A stretch of 37,050 bases of DNA. It comes from an uncultured Planctomycetaceae bacterium. Lineage in GTDB: Bacteria; Planctomycetota; Planctomycetia; Pirellulales; Pirellulaceae. The translations under genes and the position numbers were made by a program. The notes under the pieces are model-generated. The model ran no database searches and was not told the DNA's origin. It worked only from the letters and a program-made list of their open reading frames with translations. Positions within the stretch are counted from its first letter, which is position 1; each line of letters starts with the position of its first letter. Positions 1 through 12,000 of the stretch are shown one piece after another. The stretch lies in contig CAIYOB010000766.1 of NCBI GenBank assembly GCA_903927685.1, positions 1 through 37,050 of the forward strand, written 5' to 3'.

Positions 1-3000
1 GCATCCGCATCAAAGGCGATCGGCGCCGTCGTGGCCCCCGCGAAACTCAGGCGATAGCTGCCGCCCGTGGCCCCGTCGATCACCAGCCGTGCCTGGCTGC
101 CCAGATCCAGCCAGAACCGTTTTCCCGTCAGGGAGGCGGCGTTCACGTCCAGCGGGACGACCAGGCTGGTGGCGGGCAGCAACACCTCGGCCTGTCCCTG
201 CGCGTTGAGCGTCCCCACGCGGAACGCGCCCCCCGGCTCGACGACCCGCATCGGCATATCCGCGGCAGGCGTCAACGAGTTGACGGCGATGCGCTGTCCG
301 CTGGTCGGTTCGAGCAGCCCGAACTGGAACCAGTCTTCGTCGGATGCGTTGGACAGCGTCAGCCCCGTGAGTTCTGCCAGATGATGGATTGCCTCCAGCG
401 GGCGAGCGGTCTCGATCGAGTCATTGGGCTCGGCGGTATCGGTGGATTGCGCGAGTTGGAAGGAAAGCTCGTATCCCGTGGGAATCGCGCCGACAGATTC
501 CACGCGGATCAGGTACGTAGCGTCGGCCAGCAGCGGGCCACTGGCGATGTTGCCCAGGTCCAACCCCGCGGAACTGGTTGCACTGTCGAGGGACGCCAGC
601 AGAGTCTGGCCGTCGGCCTGGTACAGTTCAACACGCAGATTGACGCGGCTGATTCCCGACGTCGGAGTGACTCGCAGCACGTCCCCAGCCAACGGCGCGT
701 CCGCCAGCGAGAACCGGTACCAGTCGATGTCCGGCTCGTCGCTCCGAGCGCTGTCGATCGTCAAGTTGGCGAACACGGCGCTCCCGGCCAGCGGAATCGG
801 CGGCGCCGCGACCGTGCCGTCGGCGTGGCGGGCCAACGTCCGGTTGTCAACGCCGGCCTGCAGCGGGACCGCCAGTTCGGGCGCATCGTTTCGGAACCGC
901 AGCGGGTTGGCGAACGTGTCGCCGGCGACAAAGTCCGCCACTTGATCGGTCCGGTCCGGCAGGAAGGAAACCTGCGGCTCGATCTCGACCGTATCATCAC
1001 CGGCTCCGGCATCGACCCAGACGGTCTTCTGGACCGTTTCGCCCACGGTGACGGTGTCGTGCCCGTCCAGGGCATCGATGATGATCGCCAGGAAGTCGGC
1101 CTCCGGGCCGAACACCTGCGCCACGATGTCGGTCGACGTGACCCCAAAGCTCTGGATGCGGGCCAGGGTGTTCTGCTGCTCGCCGCTCGGTTGACTGGCA
1201 CTCGGCCGCGTGCGGACGCCGTCGGCCAGCAGCACGTCATCGGTGTTGCTGTGTACCCGCTGGTCGTCGCGGTCGAACGCCGAATAGGAATCGAAGCCGT
1301 TGAACCGCGGATCGAAGGAGCCGGTCGTCCGGAACGTGACCTGGTGGCGGCCAAACAGCGGATTGTACGGGTTGGTGACGTAATCGATGTCGATTTCGTC
1401 GTCGCCTGCCGAGCCGGCCAGGTACCAGGCGGCAGTGGTGCTCTTGGCATATTCCTTCCACTGGTCGTCGGCCACCAGGTCGTCCTCCCGATTGCCGAAC
1501 GGCGTGCCGTGGCGGGTGACCAGCAGGTCGCCGGCAACGCCGCCCCCGCCGTTGCCGTACAGGAAATCGAGCCCCGTGCCGCCGTACAGCACGTCGCCGT
1601 AGCGAGTGGCACTGACCACTGCGGGATTGTCACTGATCGACGCGGCCGGGTTGCTCGATCCCAACACGCGGTTCAGCCCCGTGTCCTCCAGCGTTCGGCC
1701 AGGACCGGGTGCGTCATACAGGACTCCGCTGGCGTCGACGTAAACCCCAAAGGTCTCGCTCGGCCCGTCGGTCAGAAAATCCCGGACCGTGGCGGTCGTC
1801 GGATCGAGATCCGGATGCCGCGACCAGGCGAACAGATGGTTGCTGCCACTGCCGCCGATCAGGTCGTCATTGCCTTGCCCCGCGAACAAGACGTCGGTGT
1901 CCAGCAGCGGGTCGCCGTTGAAGAAGTCGCCCCACAGCCGGTCGTCGCCGGCAAAGCCATAGGCCACATCCGAGCCGGGACCGGCGTCGATGCGGTCGCG
2001 GCCGGCGGAGCCACGGAGGATGTCATTTCCAGGTCCGCCGCTGATCACTGTATGCCACGGCTTGCCCGGCGTGTTGGCGGACAATTGGGCAATCGAGTCG
2101 CCGCTGAGCGTGACGGCCAGATCATCGTTGCCCATCAGGCCGGAAACCTGGAACTGCTCGACGACCGGCACTCCGGCGGCGTCTCGCCAGTTGACCGCAA
2201 AGTCGCGGGCCATCCCCGCGATCGGCTGCCCGTGATCGTCCAGCGAGTCCAGGTGGACGTTCAGTTGCGCCACTCCGGCGGTCTCGGTGATCCAGATGCG
2301 ATCGTTGACCTGCCGCTCGTCGCCCAGGAACTGCCGGTCGCCCTCGACCAGCACGATATCGACGGCTCCGTCGTCCGGCGCATCGTTGCGGGAATTGTTG
2401 CCGTAGTGGCCGTCAAAGGCATCGCCGAACACCGAGTACCGCGAATCGACGTCCAGGACCATAATATCGACGCCAGAACCGCCGTAGCTCTGGTCGACGC
2501 CGTCCATGCCTTCCAGCCAGTCGCTGTCCGGACCGCCGAACATGACGTCGGGACCGCCGCCGCCGTACAACTGGTCCTGGCCGAAACCGCCCAGCAGGAA
2601 GTCGCCGCCGCCGTTGATCCCGGCCGATTCGCTGCGGGCGTACAGCGGGCCTTCGACGTAATCGCCGTGCAAGAAGTCGGCGCCGACCAGCGGCTGCGTG
2701 ACGCTGTCGCCGATCAGCAGGTCGCGCCGCAGGTTCCCGTACAGCAAATCGCCGTCGCTGCCGCCAATCAATTCGTCGCCCCACAGCAGGCTCTCGACCG
2801 CCGAATCGTAGCCGGGCGCAAACGCGTACAGCGTGTCGAAGCCGGGCCCGCCCCACAGCCGCTGGCCGGCCTGGGAACCCGTGGCGTCGCCGACGTCGCC
2901 GAACAGCAAGTCGCTGCCTTGGTCGCCGTACAGTTGGTCGATGCCGGCCCCGCCGCGGAGGATGTCGTCGTTGTGGCCGCCGCGCATCACGTCGTCACCG

Positions 3001-6000
3001 TCGCCGCCCAGGACCCGGTCGTTGTGGCTGCCGCCGTCCAGGTAGTCCGTGCCGCCGCCGCCGTCCACGATGTCCACGTCGCCGCCGGCAAAGACCCAGT
3101 CCGTGCCTTCCCCCGCGAAGATCTGGTCCGCCCCGTCGCCGGGCTGGCCGGGGCCCGTGTTGCGTCCGTCCATGCTGGCCGAGACCAGCCCGCCGGGAGT
3201 GACGGCCGGCGCCTGGTAGCGCGGCCGTCTGGTCAGCGTCGTCGCATAATCCTCCGCGGCCACAAAACCGCTCGGCAGCACCAGGTCGCCCAGGGCGGCC
3301 TTGCCGGCCGCCGTCATCCACGAGAACGAAGCAAATCCGCTGCCCAGCGCGGGATTGAACGCCGCCAGCCAGCCGAAGGTCTGCTGGATTTGCTCGACCG
3401 TCGGCGCGGTGCTGAATTGGCCGATGCCCCAGGCGGCCGCGGCGTCGCTTGGCAAGCCGCCCCACAGGACGTCTTCGCCGTCGCCGCCATCCAGCAAATC
3501 ATCGCCCTGATCGCCCACGATCAGATCCCGTCCTTGCTGGCCGCGGACCCGATCGTCGCCATGCCCGGCCAGCAGGATGTCATCCCCGGTCCCGCCCACG
3601 ATCAGATCCTTGCCGGGACCGGTCTGGACGAAATCAAAGCCACCTCCCACGTCGACGATGTTGTCGCCGCTGCCGGCAAACACGCGGTCGGTGCCGTTTC
3701 CCGTGGTAATCACGTCGGCGCCCGCCCCCGTGACCACCTCGCTGTCGCCGTCGCCCAGCGTGATCACGTTATTGCCGCCGCCGGCACGCACGACCTTTTG
3801 TCCCGTGCCGACCGCAATCGTGTCGTGGCCGCCGCCCGTGGTGATGTCCACCAGGGCATGCCGCACCGTGATGACGTTGTCGCCTTCGCCAGCGGAAATG
3901 GTCTTGGTTCCGTCGCGTGTGGCGATCACGTCGCGGCCGCCGAGCGTGGTGATGACGTCGACGCCGTCCGCGCTGGTGATCGTGTTGTCCCCGGCCCCGG
4001 CGTGAATCGTCTGTGGCTGGAACATCGAGCCGCCGCCCCCCGCGTCGATGACGTCACTGCCGCTGCCGGCCGTGATCGTGTCGGTGCCCGAGCCCGCCGA
4101 AATCCGATTCTTGCCGTGGCCGGCGTGGACGATGTTGTCGCCGTCGCCGGCCTGGATGGTGTCGTCGCCGTCCAGGGCATCGATCAGGTCAACGCCGGGG
4201 CCGGCGATCGCCAGATTGTGGCCGGCCCCCAAGTGGATCTCGTTGTTGCCGCCCAGCGCGTAGACCGCGTCAGAACCTCCCCCGGCGTAGATGACGTCGC
4301 GCCCCACGTCGCCGTAAATCACGTCCGCGTGGGCTTCGTTCCCATCCCCGCCGGACGCGTTCTGGTCGTCGCCGTAGATCGTATTGACGTCCGCCGCGCT
4401 GCCGCCTCCCGTCGCCGAGCCGCCCCCAAAGATGCGGTCCTTGCCGGCGCCGCCGACAATCAAGTCGCTGCCGGCTCGGGCATAAATCGTATCGTTCCCC
4501 GGCCCCGCGAAGATCTGATCGTCGTCGCGTCCGCCGTAGAGCGCGTCGTTGGTCGATCCGACGGGAGTGCCGGACGTGGGATCGCCGTAGATCAGGTGCG
4601 TTTCCCCATTGGCTCCCTGGTCGCTGTCCGTCGCCCCGGCGGCGATCAGGTCGCTGCCCCAGCCACCGTGAATCGTGTCGCTGCCGGCGCCTCCGAACAC
4701 GCGGTCATCGCCGTCTCCCGCGTCGGCCCAGTCGACTCCGGCGCCCAGCAGGAGTTCGTCGTTGCCGGCCTGGCCGTAGACGTTGTCGTTCCCGGCGCCC
4801 GCGTCGACAATGTCGTTGCCGCCGCCGGCAAAGATCAGGTCATCGCCTCGATCGCCGAGAATCTCGTCGCTGCCGCTGCCGCTGTGCGCGGCAATCGTCA
4901 CGCCGGGCAATTGCGGATCTCCGGACCAGGTCCCGGACACCGTGGCCACATCGCCGATCAGCAGGTCGCTGCCGCGATCGCCCCGCACGCGATCGTTGCC
5001 CAGCCCGCCCAGGATGACGTCGTCGTCGAAGCCCCCCGACAGTTCGTCGTCACCTTCGTTGCCATCCACGCGATCATTGCCGCGTCCCGCATCGACCCAG
5101 TCGTTGCCGGCGCCGCCCTGAATGAAATCGTCGCCGAAGCCGCCTTCGATCCGGTCGGCATCCGCTTCGCCGAGCAGATCGTCGTTGCCGTCCAGGCCGA
5201 CGATCAGGTCGCGTCCCGGACCGCCGTAGATGATGTCGCGCTGATCGGATCCGGTAATGTCGTCATCGCCGTCCCCGCCATCGACCATGCCGCCGCCGCG
5301 GCCAAGTTGGACGATATCGCGGCCGTCGCCGCCATGGACCGTCGCGGCGCCATCGGCCGTCGTGATGTGATCGTCGCCGGAACCGCCGTCGGCGGTCACT
5401 GGTACCGTGACGCCATCCAGGATCGTGAAGCGGTCGTTCCCTCCCTGCCCCTCGAACAGGATGCTGGAGACGCCGCTGCGCCGCTCCTCGCGGCCTTGCG
5501 ATTGGATGACGATTTCGCCGGGCGCGCCGGCACTGACCGTGAACTGATCTGGCCCGTCCGTCGTGCTGAACTTCAGCACGCCCCCTTCGACGCGGGAAAA
5601 CTCGCCCGGCCCCTGGCCCGCAGGCCGCGGCAGCGAATAGTCCAGCAGCACGACTTCGGCCAGTTCCCATTCGTCTCCCGCAATCCGCTTGTACTTGCCC
5701 AAGACGCGCACGCCGATTTCGTAATAGGCAAACAGTTTCGCCGACAACGTGCCGGTGACATCGAACACGTGCAGCGGCCCGATCTGGAAGTTCTCGGCCA
5801 GTTCATCCGCGCGGATCTTCCCGTCGCCCGACTGGTCGTGCAGGTCGAAGAACACATCGACGAAGATGCCGCCGCCGACGCCGGCCCGGGCCACGGCCAC
5901 TTCGACTTCGCCGGCCGCTTTCAAAGCCCCGCTTAGCGTCACTTCGGGAACGTCCGCCCCTGTGCCATCAACGCCGGCGGTATCGCTGAGGAAGAAGCCG

Positions 6001-9000
6001 CGGAAAATCGCCCCCGGGTCGGTGTAGTCGCCCGCGGCGTACTGCCGCAAACCGTAAGTATCGAAGCCAAAGTTGAAGTCGACGGTGGCGCCGATGCTGC
6101 CGGTAATCCGCGCCCCGATCGGCCCGAAAATGGGGAAGAACTGGCTGTACTCGAACTGCGCCTGCAGGGCCGGCATGTCATAGCCGAACAGCGTCACGTC
6201 CTGGCCCAGCAGCAGACCGAAGGCACTGGCCGGGTTTTCCAGGATCGGGAACTTGAAGCCCCCGCCGCCGGCAAACCCCACCGACTTGTTAAAGGCCGCC
6301 GCCTGCGCAGGCGTCCCGCCCGCACTGACCTGCGACTGGATCTCGTCGAACGTCTTCTGAAGCGTCGCCTTGGGCGTCAGCTGACCGCGACCCCGCGAAC
6401 TGAGCGCGAGCTTGCCGTCCACGGCGAACGATCCCAAATCGATCCAGCTGTCGCCGGCAACGCCCTGCAAGCTCGCGGCCAGATCGCCGATGTCCCGCAC
6501 GGCATAGATGAAGTCGTTGTAGTCGCCGTAGCCGAAGAAGTCCGCGAGGTCCAGTAACGTCACCGGCCCGGCCAGATCGCTGATCACGGGCAGCGGGTCG
6601 GTCAGGACTTTGACGATCGGCATGACCGGCTCGAGAACGTGATTGACGTTGTCCACGATCGGTCCGAGGAAGTCGCTCAAGAACGATCCCAGGTTCATCT
6701 GGACCGTGCCGAAGTCGATGCTGGGGGCTTTCGTCAAATCGTTGAACGAATTCACCGTCCAGGCGAGATCGAAGTCCGTCCGCAACTGGGGAAAGTTGGC
6801 CGAGCCGCCAACGCTGGCGATCAACTGCCAGTCGACCACGGCGGCCTTGTTGTGATCCTGCCCGCCCTCCAGCACGTCGCCCGTGAACGAGGTGGACAGC
6901 GGCGCGCGGAAGATCTCACCCAGCTTCAACCGCCCATCCGCGCCGGGATTCAGGTCGAAATCCAGTTCGGCCGCGGCCTCCGTGCGATGATTGATCACAT
7001 CCAGCTGCAAAAAGCCCAGACTCGCGGACAGGTTGCCGCCCGTCAATTGCGCCCGGAAATCGATGTGCAGATCGTCGGTCTGGCCGGGATCCAAGGCGAT
7101 GTAGACGCCCTGGTTCTTGTCGATGCCGACGCCCACGTCGAAGCGGAAGTTGGCCGTCAGCGACAACCGCAGATCATCGGCGGTCTTCAGGCCGAGCCCC
7201 GGCAAGCCGAGATCGAACTTCAGATCGTTGGCCACGACGATCTGCCCGCCCAGCGAGACGCGGTATTCGACCGCGTTGGCCGGCTGGTTGAGCACAACGT
7301 CCGACAGATCCACCCCGTTCCCGTTGATGTCCCGCAGGAACCCCAGGCCGCTCAGTTGTTGGAATAACGCGGCCCGCAGATCGGCCACTGCGGTGGCACT
7401 GACCAGCGTGGCCGGGTCGATGTTGCCGCCGACCACGTCCCGCAGGTCTTCAAGAAACTTCGTCAAATCGCCCAATTGGTTGCCGATCACCGGCAATTTG
7501 ATCGTCTTCAGCCGCTTGACTAACTGGCCCTCGAGCAAGCCGAGCAGGGCGTCCCAGCCGTCGACAAACGCGCTCAAGTCCGTCGCAGGATCATAGTTGG
7601 CCAGCGCGGCGGACAGGTCCGGCGTGGTGACGGTGAACGAACCGGGATCAAGCAGGTTGGGCGCGGCCAGCGTAATCGCGCCGACCGGATTGCTGACCGT
7701 GGGGAAGTACGTCGGCAGGTGGACGGCCGCGGCTCCGACAAACGTGGTGGCCAAGGCCGAGGCGGTCAGGTCGTCCAGATATCGCCGGCCATCGCCGTCC
7801 GTATCGCGGACCCGCGCGGTCAGCGCCGCCGGCGTCGTGTTCGGGCCGGCGCCGTCCGAATCCAGGACGACCGCCCCGTTCCGGATGTGGACGCCCAGGG
7901 GGCCCAGCGATGCCGACATGTTGATCGGCCCGGGCGTCGAGAGCCGCGCCGTCAAGGCCAGCTGACTGCCCTGCCCCAGCAATCCCGTTCCCGTGTCGTT
8001 CGTATACAGGAAGGGACGCAGATTGCCCGGATCGGCAAGATCGATCCCCAAGGCCAACGTCAAGTTGGCGCCGGCTTCGCCCAGCACGCCGGCCTTGCCG
8101 CGGGCATCCACCAGGGGCCCCAGCGCACCGCCCAGGTCGAAATTCAGCCCCAACGTCTGACTGGCGGCGCTGGCCCAGCGGAAGACGATCTTCAACGCCC
8201 GGTTCTCGTAGGCGATCGCCAGGTCGTCCGCGGCCACGCTCAGCGCCAATTCCAGGGCACGCTCCAGTTGCTGCAGCGATTCCACCGGCTTGTTCTGCAG
8301 CTCGTCCAACGTGGCCTCGAGCTTGTCGGCCAACTGCAGCAGGTCCCGGAGGCTGGTCTGCGTGCCCGGGATCGGCTCGTTCAACGCGTCGAGGTCTTCG
8401 AACGACCGCAACAGGTCGACGAACCTCCGCAACGCATCCAGCACGCTGGGCTGGTAGATCGGCTCGCCCTCGAGCACGCCGTCCTGCGCGGGGACGTGCA
8501 GGCCAAGTTGTTCGAGAATCGCCGAGCCGTGGAGGCCCGTAACGGCGAACGAGCCGCTTCCTTCGGTGTTGTCGTTCAAGACCAGGGAGCGCCCGTCCAG
8601 GCTGTAGTCCACGGTCACGCGGCCGCCGCTCTGGCCGCTGATCGCCGCCCGCAGATCGCCGAAGGACTGTACGGCCTTGCGTGCGATCCCTTGGGCGGCG
8701 GGGTCGATCGCGTCCAGGTCGATGGCAACCGCCGAACCGTCGCGGAGGACAAAACGGAGTTCCGGATTGCCGGCGACCAGATCCAGCGGCTCGTCAATCG
8801 CCTGGGCAACCGGCAGGCCGTCGTGCAACCCGATCCCGGACAGGCTGCGGAATCCCTGCAAGGCCTGCAGATCCCGCAAATACACGACCGGTTCGGTGCC
8901 CGTATGGATGTTCTGCCAGGTGACGACGACGGCCGCCGTGCCGGGCAGACTGAGCCCCGGGACGGAACTGGTGAGCGAAATCGGCAGTTCGAGATTCAGG

Positions 9001-12000
9001 CTGCACTCCAATTCCGGCGCGCCCAGCACGTCCGCGACCGAGATGCCGTCGGCATTGTTGTTGGCGCCGTTGGTCGCCGCGAGCATTTCGCTCAGGTACA
9101 GCCGCCCGTCGCCGCTGGGATCCAGCAGCGGCAGCTCGATCTCCGCCGTCGCCTGCCCGCGTCCGTTGACGATCGCCACTTCGACGAAACCGAACTTCGC
9201 CGTGGCGTCGATGTCCGGCGCGATGGCTTGCACGAGAATGCGCGCCGTGAAATCCTCGACGTACAGCCGATCAACCAGGGATTGCCCGTGCAGCGCGCGG
9301 CCGGCGATGACCCCATCGTCGTCAGCATCTTCGGCCAGCAGGCCCAGCACCAGGGCCGCTTTCGAGCCGTCGGCCGCGGCGACTTTGAAACGCGCGCTCG
9401 CGTTGCTCTCGGTCGAGAAACCCAGCTGGGAAATCGTCAGTCCCTGGCCCGCCTCGTTGATCGATATGCTGACCCGCGGACTGCCGCCGGCGATCGAAGC
9501 CTGTTGAATCGCCGTGCGCACCTGGCCGATGGTCTGGGCGGACGACAGGTCGACGCTGAACGCCTGGCCGTCGCTCAGCGTGATGGCCAAGTGCGCCGAC
9601 TTGTTGGTTTCGATGCCCATGCCCCACGTCGGCAGCGAGTTCAGCGGCATGGCATCGGTGATTTGAAAGCCGGTGCCCAACGGGCTCAGGTCGATGCCGA
9701 AGGTGAAGCTGCCTTCGGCCCGTCGCCACAGGTCAAGCGGGCTCGTACTGCTAAGGCTCGCCAAGGCCCCGTACCCGTCACCCAACGCGATGGTTGTCGA
9801 GTCGAGCAGGGATTCCTTCAAGAAACTCACGTCGGCACTGATCGTCCCTGCCTCGGGATCGTAATCCAATCCGAACGAGCCGGCGGCCAGCCCCAAGGCC
9901 TCCGCGAGCATCTGTTCCAGATCCTGCAGCGTCTGCAACCGCAGGCGATCGACCGCCTGGCCGTCGCCAAAGCCGAGACGTTCGACACCCGGCGTTGTCT
10001 GGTCCGCGGCATTGGCCACTCGCAGCGAATGGACTCCCGGGATCGTGGACCGCAGGGCCAGTTTGCCCTCCGAGATTACGGCCACTAGGGCGCCGTCCAG
10101 GTCAGAGCCCTCCAGCGCGGTTGCGACCGCGCCGCTCAGGTCGCCGGCAAGGTCAGCCAGCGTCGTGTTGTTGGCCGTCACCGTCGCGGGGACGGTCACG
10201 GCGAAGTTCTGATCATTCACGGTCAATTGAAACGTTGTGTCGTTGGGGAACCCGCCCACGCCGGCGGCCGCCGATTCGGCCGTTAATTGGACCTCCTGGA
10301 ATTTGTTCAGCAGCGCGGCTTTCAATTCCGCGCCCAAATCGCCGTACTTGCCGAACGAGCCGCCGCCCAGCGGCATCGCGTCCTTGAACGGACCGACGTT
10401 CGCCAGGCCGCTGAGCCAGTCGCCCAGTTGCGAGGCGGCGTCGGCCAATTGCTTGGGGTCCAGCGACTCGAGTTGCTCCAGCAGACTGAACAAGGCGCCC
10501 TGCGCCTTGACCTCCAGCGATTCCGGCATCTCGACCTGTTGGCCGTCGGTGAATCCAAGCTGGTTCAGCTTCAAGAAGCCGGCGCCCGCCGCGTCTTGGA
10601 CCTGGAGCGACGCGATGGAATTGCCCTGGCCGATCACCGCCAGCTTGTCCCCGATGGCGACTCCCGCCACCTTGCCTTCCAATTCAGTGCCGGCCAGGGC
10701 GGCGTCGATGGCCGCGCTCAAATCGCTGGCCAGATCGACGATGCTCAAATTGCCGGTCGTGGCTGCGGCGGGCAAGGTCACGGGAAAAGTCTGATCCCCG
10801 TTGATCAACAAGTCGAACTTGGTATCCGCCGAGAAGGCGGCTACAGCAGCCGGCGGATTCGCGGCAACCAGCTTGGCGCTGTACAACCCCAAGCTGACCC
10901 ACATTTCCCCGGGGATTTTCTGCCCGGCCAGGGTCGTCTCGTAGAACAGCACCCCGTCCAGGTCACAGCTGAGCGTCAGCAGATAGTCCTCGCCGACCGT
11001 CAGGGTGCTCAGATCGCCGACCTGGATGGCCTCGCCCCCGTTCAAATCGAAATCGAATCCGGCGTGGGCGACGATGTAGCTGTTGTGCGTGCCGGGGACC
11101 GCCTGCGTCCCCGTATCGATGATTTGTCCCTGCAGCAAACCGAACTTGGCATCCAGCTGGATCGTGTCAGCCAGAATCGCCGCGTTCGCCTTGAACTCGT
11201 GCAGTTGCACGCGGACCGTCTCGCCGAGCGGCTGGCTGTTGTCCACGACGTTCCAGAAGACGGTGAAATCCAGGGTGCCGTCGATGCTGGCCGCGGCCAC
11301 CAGGTCCCCAGCGATGCCCATTTTGTTTTTCGCCAGGGCTTCGGAGAAGTCGAACTTGCGGTCGCCGGTCGAGCCCGCGCCGCGGAGGCTCAGATGCAGA
11401 GCCACTTCGCCCGTCTTGGCGTCGAACACGGACTGGGCGGCGACGCCCCAACTGGTCCAACCGGCCTTGAACACGTCGTTGCGTTGCGTGGCCGCGCTCA
11501 GATCCAAGATCACGTTCAGCGCGTCCGGATTGTCCCCCGGCTGGAAGTGCTCGAACGTCAGCTGGCCATCCGCCGGCGCGGCGACCTGCCCGGTGGTCGG
11601 CGAAAAGGAGATCAGCTGCGGCTCGCCAACGGCCAGGCCGCCGGACCACAGATGAACTCGCCATTGATTGGCGACCGCCGTTCTGACGAAATACACGTTG
11701 GCGGCATGCGGCGCGCCGACGGCATCGTAGATCGTGATCGGCGAAACAAAGTTATAGCTCGCCGCAGCATTGGGACTGAAACTCCCGCTCGCCGGAACCG
11801 CCGCGTTGTTCGGCAGATTGAGGAACCATTCGACATTCGTCCGGCGGAGATCGTCCGCCAGTTGGTAGACCGTGGGCGGGCTGCCGCTGGTGGCGATGCT
11901 GTTCAGGATCGAGGTCAACGAACCGTTCGAGCCGGTCAGCACGTGGCTCGCGCCCAAGGTGTCGGCCATCGTGGCCGGCTGCGCCTCGCTGGTCTCGCCG

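Noticed and set aside
1530..5400. Regular DNA repeats considered as a CRISPR array
   Set aside because: The periodicity comes from RTX codons (about 27 nt units with variable bases) in an open frame, not from identical repeats with unique spacers.
381..5936. 1851-codon open frame on the plus strand, and similar long ones at 6639-7367, 7719-10088 and 10287-15158
   Set aside because: They run in exact codon register opposite the giant minus-strand gene, whose GC-rich codons rarely give stops in the antisense. Their translations are low-complexity Arg/Val/Ala/Gln sequences without domains, while the minus strand shows clear RTX and lipase-like motifs.
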